A stretch of DNA of 64,000 nucleotides from Lysinibacillus fusiformis (lineage in GTDB: Bacteria; Bacillota; Bacilli; Bacillales_A; Planococcaceae), in the NCBI RefSeq assembly GCF_016925635.1, contig NZ_CP070490.1, forward strand, positions 3,850,001 through 3,914,000. Direction: 5' to 3'. This document shows positions 52,282-60,780 of the stretch, in pieces. The notes under the pieces were generated by a model that saw only the letters and a list, made by a program, of their open reading frames with translations, had not been told where the DNA came from and did not search any database. The position numbers and the translations under genes are program-made. Each line of letters starts with the position of its first letter. Positions within the stretch are counted from its first letter, which is position 1.

Positions 52282-52728
52282 TTATTTGTATTTTTTAGCT
52301 AGAGATTCGCTGCCAATTGCTCCAATGATCGTCATAAAAAACGGGCCAATCTGAAATAACAGAGAATCCTGTAAGAACACAATGTTTAAATCAAATAACT
52401 TATTACCTATTACAATGAATATCTTAGCTAGTATGATTAAGAATCCAATGATTAGAAGAATATCAAAAAACAATTTCCAGCGTGGATAGACTAATTTTTG
52501 GCTATCTTTTATGAGTTGCTCTTTCAAAGAATGATCCTCCTTTACTAATGCATCAAGCGTAATATCAAATAGGTCACTTAACTTAATTAACATGTCAAGA
52601 CTAGGGTAACTTTCTCCACGTTCCCATTTTGAAATAGCTTGTCTACTAATAGTAAGTTTTTCTCCAAGCTGTTGTTGTGACATATTATGCTTTTGACGTT
52701 CTTCTTTTATTTTTGAAGAAAAATACAT
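52282..52728 (-). CDS. XRE family HTH regulator with membrane domain
   Basis: A 148-residue protein. The HTH_3 domain covers residues 5-60: SKIKEERQKHNMSQQQLGEK, then LTISRQAISKWERGESYPSL. It is followed by two hydrophobic helices (FDILLIIGFLIILAKIFIVI, then FQIGPFFMTIIGAIG), so the repressor is likely membrane-bound. Such one-component regulators are common in Firmicutes, often for cell-envelope genes. ATG 52728 has AGGAG about 8 bases upstream. No target is evident next to it. Confidence 0.85.
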   Translation of the reverse strand: MYFSSKIKEERQKHNMSQQQLGEKLTISRQAISKWERGESYPSLDMLIKLSDLFDITLDALVKEDHSLKEQLIKDSQKLVYPRWKLFFDILLIIGFLIILAKIFIVIGNKLFDLNIVFLQDSLLFQIGPFFMTIIGAIGSESLAKKYK

Positions 52729-52999
52729 ATGATCAACTCCTATCCACAGTATATTTAATTGCACTAAAAAACGAAAGAACCACATCGTTGCAAGGGTGTA
52801 AACTATTAGTTTCCCCTTGGAAATAGCGTTTATTATTGTTTATAATCCTCCATTTACCTGTTAATTATAAAAAATAGGAATTTAAGGGGCTTTCGGTCAG
52901 TGTCTTTTATGGGGGTTTATTAAATAATAAAAATTCTTTTGTTATATTGCTATAAGCAGGATCCCTGTAATAATTGAAAGGAAATCTAGCTTTAGCCGT

Positions 53000-53057
53000 A
53001 TAACGATCTTCCACAATTTGGCTCATTTCTTCATTTTAAAGGGCCATTTTGTGGCAA
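53000..53057 (+). repeat. Dispersed terminator-repeat, copy lacking the hairpin
   Basis: AACGATCTTCCACAATTTGG continues with CTCATTTCTTCATTTTAAAG and GGCCATTTTGTGGCAAAAT. The flank AACGATCTTCCACAAT is shared with the copy at 54279, and the tail is intact, but the central stem is missing. Confidence 0.7.
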
Positions 53058-53085
53058 AATAAATTAAAAGCAAAGGGTGGTTATT

Positions 53086-53586
53086 TTGAAGATAATTGAG
53101 ACGGAACGATTATACCTTAGAGAGTTAAAAATGGACGATCAGAACGAATTATCGAAAGTGCTTTCCGACCCAGAGTCTATGCAATATTACCCGCATCCTT
53201 TTAACCAAGAAGAGGTTAAAAATTGGAACAAATGGAATGAGAAAAATTATAAGCAATATAATCACGGACTATGGGCGGTTGTTTTAAAAGAAGGGGATAC
53301 ATTTATCGGTGATTGTGGCATAACAATGCAGAACATCGACGGTGTAAGGTTACCTGAAATCGGGTTTCACATTATTAAAGCGTATTGGAATAAGGGGTAT
53401 GCCACAGAAGCGGCATCTGCCTGTAAGGAATATGCGTTTAATATTTTGGGCTATTCTGAAATATTTTCATATACGACCTTAAAAAATATTCTATCACAAA
53501 AAGTTGCGGAAAAAATCGGGATGGAAAATTATAAGTTTTTTGAGAAGAATGGTGAACAACAAATCGTTCAAGTTGCATACAAATAG
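53086..53586 (+). CDS. GNAT acetyltransferase, RimJ/RimL-like
   Basis: A 166-residue protein. It opens IIETERLYLRELKMDDQNEL, contains LPEIGFHIIKAYWNKGYATE followed by AASACKEYAFNILGY (acetyl-CoA loop), and ends NILSQKVAEKIGMENYKFFE. This is the RimJ/RimL (Acetyltransf_3) subtype. The start could be TTG 53086 or GTG 53077; AAAGGG lies upstream and favours TTG. It is flanked by two repeat copies in the same orientation, which gives the clearest cassette-like unit in the region. Confidence 0.85.
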   Translation: MKIIETERLYLRELKMDDQNELSKVLSDPESMQYYPHPFNQEEVKNWNKWNEKNYKQYNHGLWAVVLKEGDTFIGDCGITMQNIDGVRLPEIGFHIIKAYWNKGYATEAASACKEYAFNILGYSEIFSYTTLKNILSQKVAEKIGMENYKFFEKNGEQQIVQVAYK

Positions 53587-53616
53587 CTTATGAATATTTA
53601 GTAACTCGTTAGCTAT

Positions 53617-53690
53617 TATTCCAGAAAAGGACGCGTTTATTTAGAAACGTGTCTTTTTCTTTTAAAGAGCCAGATTGTTGAATAGCATTC
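53617..53690 (+). repeat. Dispersed terminator-repeat, full copy
   Basis: GGACGCGTTTATTTAGAAAC and GTGTCTTTTTC form the stem (ACGCGTTT/GAAACGTGT), then TTTTAAAGAGCCAGATTGTT and GAATAGCATTC complete the tail. Confidence 0.88.
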
Positions 53691-53753
53691 TTTTTGGAGA
53701 ATTGGATATTTATGCTAAAATTTTATAGAAGGAATGTTTCAAAGGGGGATTTA

Positions 53754-54251
53754 ATGAAGAAATATATAAAAGGTTTAGTGCCTTGGATTTATTTGATGTT
53801 GTCTTTCTTTGTACTATCTGGCTGTAATGCTCAAAAAGGTGGTAATCATTATTATTTATTATTGATGGGTGAAAGTGAAAGCTGGAATCTAACAGGTTAT
53901 GAAATGGTTATAACACCAGAAGACGTTAAAGCAGGATTTGGGAATTTAAAGATGAAAAACGTCAATGAGTATATGACCGATTTCTTCCACTTTGAAGCGC
54001 ATGTGGTTATAGATAATGATGATTCAGTGGTTCATACTAATTCAGCTACTGGTGAGATGAACATAGCAGAATATACAACTGGTGCTATTGAAGGCCCATA
54101 TATCAATAAAAACGGTGACTTTGTTACACTTGAAGATATAAATGAGATTTATGTGGTCGTTGAATGGTGGGATATTAGTAAGAACGAAAGTATGAAAGAA
54201 AGAATAGATCTATTGAACAAATCTAAAAAAGAACAGTCCTTCTTGAACTAA
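53754..54251 (+). CDS. Lipoprotein of unknown function
   Basis: A 165-residue protein. The signal peptide ends in VLSGCNAQ, so it is anchored by a lipid-modified cysteine. The mature part begins GGNHYYLLLMGESESWNLTG, a stretch seen in small Bacillus lipoproteins near sigma factors, and has a beta-rich pattern with WWDISKN near the end. ATG 53754 is preceded by AAAGGGGG; an upstream in-frame ATG at 53694 is not. Function unknown. A repeat copy follows 27 bases after the stop. Confidence 0.68.
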   Translation: MKKYIKGLVPWIYLMLSFFVLSGCNAQKGGNHYYLLLMGESESWNLTGYEMVITPEDVKAGFGNLKMKNVNEYMTDFFHFEAHVVIDNDDSVVHTNSATGEMNIAEYTTGAIEGPYINKNGDFVTLEDINEIYVVVEWWDISKNESMKERIDLLNKSKKEQSFLN

Positions 54252-54278
54252 CTAAGGTTATAGTTGAATAACGATCTT

Positions 54279-54338
54279 CCACAATCGGACGCTTTTCTGA
54301 AATAGGAAAGCGTCTTTCTTCATGAAAAGGGGCATTAT
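54279..54338 (+). repeat. Dispersed terminator-repeat, full copy
   Basis: CACAATCGGACGCTTTTCTG and AAATAGGAAAGCGTC form a GACGCTTT/AAAGCGTC stem, then TTTCTTCATGAAAAGGGGC. The tail supplies AAAAGGGG just before a 22-codon frame. Confidence 0.88.
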
Positions 54339-54340
54339 TT

Positions 54341-54409
54341 ATGGGTAGATATACAATATGTAAGTATAAATGCTGTTGCATCAACTGTTTGTGCTACTTG
54401 TATAAATAA
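54341..54409 (+). CDS. Possible 22-residue cysteine-rich peptide
   Basis: ATG 54341 opens a short frame reading MGRYTICKYKCCCINCLCYL then YK and a stop, with six cysteines. AAAAGGGG lies about 8 bases upstream but is part of the dispersed-repeat tail. Cysteine-rich tiny peptides of this sort exist in Firmicutes, but chance is not excluded at this length. Confidence 0.3.
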   Translation: MGRYTICKYKCCCINCLCYLYK

Positions 54410-54492
54410 TTGACCTCGCCAAAAGGTACGAACGTTGATTACACAACCTTCGTGCTTTTTTTGTGTATTCACAAATTTTTATTTGAAAACGT

Positions 54493-54519
54493 TGAACAAT
54501 TTTTTAGAAAACGAGCGTC
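54493..54519 (+). promoter_or_regulatory. Candidate ECF-sigma promoter
   Basis: TGAACA (54493-54498), a 17-base spacer and CGTC (54516-54519) fit the usual ECF pattern (TGAAC...CGTC), 34 bases before the sigma-factor start. It suggests autoregulation. Confidence 0.6.
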
Positions 54520-54552
54520 TAAGTAGTAGGATGGAAACGAGGTGAGTTATTT

Positions 54553-55050
54553 TTGGAACAAATCGTAGAACAATACGGTGAATATTTATATCATCTTAAC
54601 TACTTATATATGAAGGATTTTCAGCTTGCAGAGGAAGTTACACAGGACGTCCTAATGAAGTATTTATTACATAAAGACGATTTCAGAAAAGATGCTTCAT
54701 TGAAAACGTATTTAACGCGTATCGCTATTAATTGCTGTCACGATGAACTACGAAAACAAAAGAGAAAATCATTTATTTCAAAACTTTTACCACTAGGCAA
54801 AACTGAACCATCAGTGGAGCAAACGTATATAGCAACTGAAGATTATACAGCTTTAAAGCAAATTGTCTTCGCATTACCACTTCATTATAGGGAAGTCATT
54901 GTCCTGTTTTATTATGAAGAATTTGATGTTTCTGAAATTGCTAGTTTATTAAATGTCTCACAAAACACCGTTCGTACAAGGATTCGTCGAGCGAGAGAAT
55001 TGTTGAAAACAAATCAGGAACTGGAGGCACTATTTTATGAAGGATTTTAA
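54553..55050 (+). CDS. ECF-type RNA polymerase sigma-70 factor
   Basis: A 165-residue protein with region 2 (YLYHLNYLYMKDFQLAEEVT, then QDVLMKYLL) and region 4 (LPLHYREVIVLFYYEEFDVS, then EIASLLNVSQNTVRTRIRRA). It has the two-domain build of ECF sigma factors. The start is TTG 54553 with GAGGTGAG upstream. It overlaps the next gene by 14 bases, which encodes its likely anti-sigma partner. A TGAACA-N17-CGTC promoter is upstream. Confidence 0.92.
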   Translation: MEQIVEQYGEYLYHLNYLYMKDFQLAEEVTQDVLMKYLLHKDDFRKDASLKTYLTRIAINCCHDELRKQKRKSFISKLLPLGKTEPSVEQTYIATEDYTALKQIVFALPLHYREVIVLFYYEEFDVSEIASLLNVSQNTVRTRIRRARELLKTNQELEALFYEGF

Positions 55051-56152
55051 AGCCAAGCTAAAAGAAGAATTGCGACAAGATGCTCCATTTACAAATGATA
55101 TAAAGCAACGCATATTGCAACCGAAACCAATAAAAAGAAAGTTGAACTGGCAGGTCGTCTCGGTATCTATTGCAGCTTGTTTCATTATTGGGTTCATGCT
55201 ATTCGTTGAATTTTCTCAAAATAATAACCTACAAACTGCAAGTCAGCAAAATGTGCTACTACCGATTGTCGATGATGTTTCCTCTTTAGATATAATTGAG
55301 CCGAAATATGCCCATCTACTTGGGGAACAATGGATGCTGCATTTTTTGCCAATGATTATCGATAAGGAAGCCCCCATTACGTATGGAGATTATATTGCTT
55401 TTTATGGAACGGATGGGCTTGTCGTTTCAACTGTATTAGGATTAGGTAATGATCATGTAACAATGAAGCAAGGGCAAATTTTAGTAGAGGAAACCCCATT
55501 AAAGGTTCATGGATTAAATGAGCAAATAAAAAAAGAGGATATCAATGACCCATTGAAGAATCCTTACTTTTTTCATAACTTTGGAACAAGGCCAGCGCCA
55601 TTCAATGACAAATCGATTTCTGCGAAAGAAAAAGAAATGGTTGTTTATGACACTGACGAAGGCCACACGATTATGAAAATTAGTGAGGGGCAATTAGTAG
55701 GTAAGGTCGTAGGATTCCAAAATTTTGAGCTAACATTTGAATTGACTGAACAGGAGCAGCAAGTTTTTAATGCCTTTAAAACGGATTATAATATTGAAAA
55801 GTTAAAAAATATGACACCACAAGCGATTACTAAAATGTTTTTATTGAGTGATATTGAAAAAGATTATGAAACATATGAAGCATTGTTTACAACAAATAGG
55901 AACGATGAAACAGAAAGTGTTCGAAGTTATTATGAGAAAACGAAAATCGTACGTCAGGAGTTGTTTACAAAGGAAATAAATCGCCTTATTATTGCAAACC
56001 TCTTTGCTGGGTTAGAAAATGCAGAGTTTGAGCAACAAACAGCTACAACAGGGGTTGTAAAATTTATTTCACTCGAAGGACAAAAAGAGCTAGGTATGGA
56101 GAAAAATGCCCAAGGAATTTGGCAGCCAGCCTTTAGTAGAGGAATTTATTAG
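55037..56152 (+). CDS. Membrane-bound anti-sigma factor-like protein
   Basis: A 371-residue protein. Residues about 1-32 are cytoplasmic and charged, then a single membrane helix (VVSVSIAACFIIGFMLFVEF), then a long external domain of about 310 residues. The external part has no motif that I recognise. Overlap with the sigma gene and this topology are typical of an anti-sigma factor that holds the sigma factor at the membrane and releases it on an external signal. There is no clear zinc-binding HxxxCxxC motif, so it is a non-ZAS type. Confidence 0.8.
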   Translation: MKDFKAKLKEELRQDAPFTNDIKQRILQPKPIKRKLNWQVVSVSIAACFIIGFMLFVEFSQNNNLQTASQQNVLLPIVDDVSSLDIIEPKYAHLLGEQWMLHFLPMIIDKEAPITYGDYIAFYGTDGLVVSTVLGLGNDHVTMKQGQILVEETPLKVHGLNEQIKKEDINDPLKNPYFFHNFGTRPAPFNDKSISAKEKEMVVYDTDEGHTIMKISEGQLVGKVVGFQNFELTFELTEQEQQVFNAFKTDYNIEKLKNMTPQAITKMFLLSDIEKDYETYEALFTTNRNDETESVRSYYEKTKIVRQELFTKEINRLIIANLFAGLENAEFEQQTATTGVVKFISLEGQKELGMEKNAQGIWQPAFSRGIY

Positions 56153-56283
56153 CTTTAATGCAAGGACATCAATTCACGCTAAAATGCTTGCGTTGATGTT
56201 CTGCTGATACTGTTTGGTCGACCTATGAAGCATAAACCTTCCCAATCCAACCCCATTCTCCAATATAGGAGAACCCTTTTTAT

Positions 56284-56348
56284 AACAATCGGACGCGTTT
56301 ATTTCGAAACGCGTCTTCTTTTATTGGGTCATGTAGATTGAATAAAGA
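56284..56348 (+). repeat. Dispersed terminator-repeat, copy after the sigma operon
   Basis: AACAATCGGACGCGTTTATT and TCGAAACGCGTC form a perfect GACGCGTTT/AAACGCGTC stem, then TTCTTTTATTGGGTCATGT and AGATTGAATAAAG. Confidence 0.88.
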
Positions 56349-56440
56349 GCAGAAATATATGTGGATTTTTATGGTAAAATATTTAGTGAGGTAGGGGATA
56401 GATTTTTTGGAAGAATATATAAGAAAAGGGGTGTTCAAAG

Positions 56441-57265
56441 ATGAAAAAAGTATTCTCAGGCATTTTTCTTGCATTGCTTCTCATCATGACTTCGTCACCT
56501 ACATATGCAGCCGATTTTCACATAAAAGTTGACGGTGTTACGATTGCATCCGATGTGAAGCCAGAAGTTAAAAGTAATCGGACAATGGTTCCTTTACGTG
56601 TAATTAGTGAAAATTTGGGGGCAAATGTCACATGGACGAATTCTCAAATCACGCTTACTAAAAACGATCTGCAGGTAATACTGAAACTTAATAGTAATAA
56701 AATGGTAAAAAACGGTAAAACGGAACTGCTTGATGTAAAGCCGTACATGAAAAATAATCGTACTTTTGTTCCGATGCGTTTTCTTGCCGAAACATTTGGC
56801 AGCCAAGTCACTTACAAAAACGGTACAGTAACGATTGAGACAAAGCCATTCTTTATTGATGGTATAAAAGTAAAAGCATTGCAATACGAATATCATATGA
56901 CATTAGGCGGAGTCGTACAGCAAATCAATGGGAATGGTTATAACGAAGCTATTTATAATACTTTTATAAAAAATAATAGAAATAAAGTTGAAGCACCTGC
57001 TTATAATCCATGGGATTCTCATCCCATTCCAGTAGGGAACTATGATAAAAATGCGCAATATGATTTTTTAGATGAAGAGGGGAACAGTATCAAACGATTT
57101 GATATTTATTCTTCAACGGGGGACTTGGGCGGAGTTTTGGTGCATGATACTACTGAAAATTATTGGTATGTCTATAGTGATTCCTCAAGACTAGGCATAC
57201 TTCAATTAATTGATAACGCCTCGTTGAACGGCTTTGTGACAGTTATAAGTAATACAGTTCCATAA
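56441..57265 (+). CDS. Secreted protein with copper amine oxidase N-terminal-like (stalk) domain
   Basis: A 274-residue secreted protein. The signal peptide (residues 1-24) ends around SPTYAADF. The next 105 residues are a stalk domain of two repeats: IKVDGVTIASDVKPEVKSNR with TMVPLRVISENLGANVTW, then LDVKPYMKNNRTFVPMRFLA. This is Cu_amine_oxidN1, a non-catalytic module used in Firmicutes to bind walls or peptides. The C-terminal part (150 residues) has no known motif. AAAAGGGGTG precedes ATG 56441. It is monocistronic. Confidence 0.85.
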   Translation: MKKVFSGIFLALLLIMTSSPTYAADFHIKVDGVTIASDVKPEVKSNRTMVPLRVISENLGANVTWTNSQITLTKNDLQVILKLNSNKMVKNGKTELLDVKPYMKNNRTFVPMRFLAETFGSQVTYKNGTVTIETKPFFIDGIKVKALQYEYHMTLGGVVQQINGNGYNEAIYNTFIKNNRNKVEAPAYNPWDSHPIPVGNYDKNAQYDFLDEEGNSIKRFDIYSSTGDLGGVLVHDTTENYWYVYSDSSRLGILQLIDNASLNGFVTVISNTVP

Positions 57266-57378
57266 GGTAAATAATATTGTTTTGTGATAACGAGGTGTTG
57301 TACTTCAATAAGGAGTAGAATCTAGCCTCGTTTTTTACATCCATCATTAAAAGGTAGTAGAAATGAGGTTTGGAAGAA

Positions 57379-57687
57379 TTGAAGAAAGCTGTACTTAGTT
57401 TACTTGAAATCATTGTAATCTTATCGATTGGTTTACTTTTCACAACTTCTATTTTAAGACCTATATACGAGAATTTTGGAATTCAATTTACAGGAAACGT
57501 ATGGGTAAACTGGTTTGGACTCTCTTATATTTTATTCGTCTTATACTCGTTGATTGTTGGTTTGTTTATTTTTCGGGAAAATATTCTCTTTAAACAGCGA
57601 CGTACATCAGTACTTTTTTGGCTCATTTTTATTGGTTCAAGCTATGTAGTTTTTATCCCTTTTATAAAAGGTGAAAATCCATTCTGA
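57379..57687 (+). CDS. Membrane protein (102 aa)
   Basis: A 102-residue protein with three hydrophobic segments; opening KKAVLSLLEIIVILSIGLLF, and a terminal IFIGSSYVVFIPFIKGENP. The start may be TTG 57379 or TTG 57370; GAGG lies 3-12 bases upstream. I do not recognise the family. A good terminator follows. Confidence 0.55.
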   Translation: MKKAVLSLLEIIVILSIGLLFTTSILRPIYENFGIQFTGNVWVNWFGLSYILFVLYSLIVGLFIFRENILFKQRRTSVLFWLIFIGSSYVVFIPFIKGENPF

Positions 57688-57750
57688 TACTTCTATATGG
57701 TTCACCAATCCCAATTATTATCGAAATGAAGTATGAGTAAAATCAAAAAA

Positions 57751-57780
57751 CTGCATCCGTTTAGATGCAGCCTATTTTTT
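57751..57780 (+). terminator. Terminator after the 102-aa gene
   Basis: CTGCATC and GATGCAG form a perfect stem with a six-base loop, followed by CCTATTTTTTT. The T-run overlaps the stop region of the leftward small gene. Confidence 0.82.
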
Positions 57781-57879
57781 TCTAATCAGTGTTTCACCAA
57801 GAGGGATTCCAACCACAACAACCAAAACCGTTAAAATTAACAGGGCTCTAAAAATAAAATAGGCAGCTTGATCAAACAT
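57772..57879 (-). CDS. Small single-span membrane peptide (35 aa)
   Basis: A 35-residue frame: MFDQAAYFIFRALLILTVLV, then VVVGIPLGETLIRKK. AAGGAGA lies 7 bases before ATG 57879, giving it good support despite its size. A single helix with a basic C-terminus is common to tiny membrane regulators. Its stop lies in the terminator of the convergent gene. Function unknown. Confidence 0.55.
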   Translation of the reverse strand: MFDQAAYFIFRALLILTVLVVVVGIPLGETLIRKK

Positions 57880-58371
57880 CGTATCTCTCCTTCTTTTTTA
57901 CAATACCTACCTCATATTCCGAAAAATTAGTGTGAGTGCTTTTTATAATATAGTTTACGTCATTACAAGGTATGTATGCAGTCCTTTTTAATATTTGTGG
58001 TCTTTATTTTAGTAAATGCATTAGAAAATTGAAGAATACAACATTGCTTTAATTTCAATAATTCTATACCCGTTATACTAAAGAGTAAACCGATTAATAT
58101 CTGCCGTGAAAGTAAGTGTCGAGTTGAACCCGACATTAGATGCTGAGGGTTGAATTATCTCCTTGCTTAGCTATTTCAGCCTTAGTTGAATAAGAATTTC
58201 AATTGCACATTATAACCCTTGTAATTGATACTGACATACCAAAATTCACAAGTAAATATTTCAGGAACTCATATCATAAATAAGTGAGGTTCTGGTCTTT
58301 TTATGTAGAATTAGATTAAGTAGGAGTCGATAGTCAACGATACATAAGTCAATTTAATGGAGGTTATGATG
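57880..58371. other. 490-base gap without a supported gene
   Basis: AT-rich, with no strong hairpin, ribosome binding site or long frame; TGGAGG before the hydrolase gene is the only clear signal. A stretch reading TTGAATAAGAATTTCAATTG near 58190 slightly recalls the dispersed repeat tail. Confidence 0.5.
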
Positions 58372-59472
58372 ATGAGAATAGCGAAGAAAATAGCCAGGAT
58401 AGTGGGGATTTTTCTAGCTATACTGACTTTGTTTATAGGGATTGGATACGCTATTCTTGCGATTAATCCGTTAGGGAATAAACCAGGCAAGCCAGTTGCG
58501 GATATTGAACGCAAGGTGGAGATTTGGGGAGAAGAAGTGGCAGGGAATCATTCGGGAAGTAAGCTAGATGATATGACTATTAAGGGGAATCCTAATAGAT
58601 TGCTAGCGACATTCAAATTTTCCACTAGCATTGTGGGAGAAGACTATAAAGACAATGAAGCGGCCATTGATACCTTTACCTATATCCATGAAATTGAAGG
58701 GGGCTATGAAAAATCAACCTATGAAGATGAGCCCTATCTGATTCCTTATACAGTAGCGAATGGTGACAGTGCTGTCATTATTATTCCAGGTGGTGGGTAT
58801 GGCTTTAAGGAAATGGATGGTGGAACAGCGGAAGGAAAGGAAGTCGCTGTATCATTAAATAAGGCAGGTATTAACGCATTCGTTCTCCACTATCGTTCCA
58901 ATCCGTATGAGTGGCCTATTCCACAACTAGATGTTCAGCGAGCAGTCCGTTATCTCCGTTATCATGCCAATGATTATGGTATCCATCCAGATCGAATTGG
59001 GTTGATAGGTTTTAGTGCGGGAGGCTATCAAACAGGTAGCTTTATTAACCTCATTCAGGGAGAAAATCTGTTTCCTGCTCGTTATCAGCCTGATGTCATC
59101 GATGCAGTTGATGATCAAGTAGCAGCCGCCGCGATGATTTACCCTGCATTGACGTATCGCTATAATGTACCCATGCTCTTTGCCTCTTTTAATGATGAGG
59201 ATGTCAGAAATCCAGAAAAGCGTGAAGAGCTCTTGAAGCAGACAGATTTATCTACGCATTTCCGAACAGCTCATATTCCACAATTTATTGCTTATGGGAC
59301 AAAGGATTTAGCAATTGAGGTAAAAGGTCCACAGGAATATATTCAATCCGCACGAAACGCAGGTGCGGATGTGACTGTGATTGTAGCAGAAGGTCAGAAT
59401 CATGGCTTTAAGCAAGAATACTATATGCGAGCGTATCTTGAATGGGTAAAGAAAATTTTCGATTCTTTATAA
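58372..59472 (+). CDS. Membrane-anchored alpha/beta hydrolase (BD-FAE/acetyl esterase-like)
   Basis: A 366-residue protein. Residues 8-30 form a membrane segment, so the enzyme faces outward. The hydrolase fold shows an oxyanion loop VIIIPGGGYGFKEMDGG, the nucleophile elbow GLIGFSAGGYQTGSF and the C-terminal NHGFKQEYY with the catalytic His. The GGGYxxxxxxE pattern before the elbow fits carbohydrate-acetyl esterase or BD-FAE-type enzymes. The start is at the third of three adjacent ATGs, 8 bases after GGAGG. Substrate unknown. Confidence 0.85.
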   Translation: MRIAKKIARIVGIFLAILTLFIGIGYAILAINPLGNKPGKPVADIERKVEIWGEEVAGNHSGSKLDDMTIKGNPNRLLATFKFSTSIVGEDYKDNEAAIDTFTYIHEIEGGYEKSTYEDEPYLIPYTVANGDSAVIIIPGGGYGFKEMDGGTAEGKEVAVSLNKAGINAFVLHYRSNPYEWPIPQLDVQRAVRYLRYHANDYGIHPDRIGLIGFSAGGYQTGSFINLIQGENLFPARYQPDVIDAVDDQVAAAAMIYPALTYRYNVPMLFASFNDEDVRNPEKREELLKQTDLSTHFRTAHIPQFIAYGTKDLAIEVKGPQEYIQSARNAGADVTVIVAEGQNHGFKQEYYMRAYLEWVKKIFDSL

Positions 59473-59636
59473 TATGCTTTGAAAGTGGTCAAAGATTTTA
59501 GTAAGTGCTATTTTATATTGTTTAAAGTAAAATAGTAGTAAGGTATTTCACTATCAACTCAACTAATCTGATTAGTTGAGTTTTATGTTTTTATAGAAAA
59601 AGCTATTAAAATATTGTAAAGAAGATGTGATGATTA

Positions 59637-60629
59637 ATGGGGAAAATTGCTATTTTAGCAGAGAAACCATCTCAAGCAAGAGCATATGCAGACGCATTTA
59701 ATGTGAAACAAAAAGAGAAAACCTTTATTGAACTGGAACCATGTGCTACTTTTCCTCATGGGGCAGTTATTACCTGGGCGGTTGGTCATCTTGTTGAATT
59801 AAAGGAACCAAAAGAATATCAGAAGGAGTGGGAGAAATGGTCGCTTGCTTCATTACCAATCATGCCGCAAAAATTTGAAGATAAAGTGGTCTCTAAAATG
59901 TATACACAATTTAATGCAGTCAAAAAAATCTTTAGTAATCCGCAAGTAACAATGATTTATAACTGCTGCGATAGTGAACGTGAGGGTTCAAATATCTTCT
60001 ACTCCCTTTTGAAAATGACGAAAGTAAATAAGCCAGTTAAACGATTATGGATCAATTCATTAGAAGTGGAGGAAATCCGAAAAGGGTTTAATCATATGCA
60101 AAGTAATGAGCGGGACTTGCTTATGTACCAAGAAGCCAAAACGCGTCAAATTAGCGATTGGTTAGTAGGTATGAACTGTAGTCGTCTTTATACGCTACTG
60201 TTACAGAAAAAAGGCTTCAAGGGCAGTATCTCCATCGGACGAGTGCAATCGCCAACTGTCTATTTAATTTATAAAAGACAACAGGAAATTGAACAGTTCA
60301 AGCCGGAAAAATTTTATGAAATCGAAGGGGTTTTTAAAGCTCAAAATGGTGTATATAAAGGGAAGGCGAAGCTAAAGACCAAAGTGCGTGCAGAGGCAGT
60401 GCAATTATTGCAACAGCATGGGATTGAACCGCAGGATACAGGTCTCATTACAAGTGTCACGAACAAAACGAAGCGGATTGCGCCACCTAAACTACATGCG
60501 CTATCAACATTACAAGCGGCTGCCAATAAACGTTGGAAATACAGTCCATCACATGTGTTGAAACTTACGCAATCACTTTATGAGAAAAAGCTTGTTTCTT
60601 ACCCACGTACATTATCTATAAAATATTGA
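59637..60629 (+). pseudogene. topB: DNA topoisomerase III, truncated at the active-site motif
   Basis: The first 330 residues of a type IA topoisomerase. It opens GKIAILAEKPSQARAYADAF; the Toprim domain has YNCCDSEREGSNIFYSLLKM; MNCSRLYTLLLQKKGFKGSI and IGRVQSPTVYLIY follow. The active-site motif is reached in LYEKKLVSYPRT (tyrosine codon at 60600, residue 322) but then reads LSIKY and stops, whereas TopB continues with TDS and several hundred more residues. So the gene is broken four codons past the catalytic tyrosine. TGGACATAAT repeats start right at the stop codon. The missing part might lie beyond the window. Confidence 0.88.
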
Positions 60630-60721
60630 TGGACATAATTAATAAATTTCTAAGAATCATTGGTTTTCTAAAGTTTACCTATATAAGTGAATGGACATAA
60701 TTACAAATGTGGACATAATAG
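60630..60721 (+). repeat. Three TGGACATAAT repeats, probable end of a Tn7-like element
   Basis: TGGACATAATTA at 60630 and 60692, and TGGACATAATAG at 60710, all in the same orientation within 92 bases of the break in topB. Spaced direct repeats at an element end are typical of TnsB-type transposase binding sites. Confidence 0.65.
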
Positions 60722-60780
60722 ACTATAATTGTTAGAAGATAACTTAAATAGTCTAAAACAATAGGAAGTAATATAAGTGA

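Noticed and set aside
31969-56348. A true integron with integrase and attC sites
   Set aside because: No tyrosine recombinase gene is visible and the repeats lack recognisable R box pairs, so only a resemblance is claimed.
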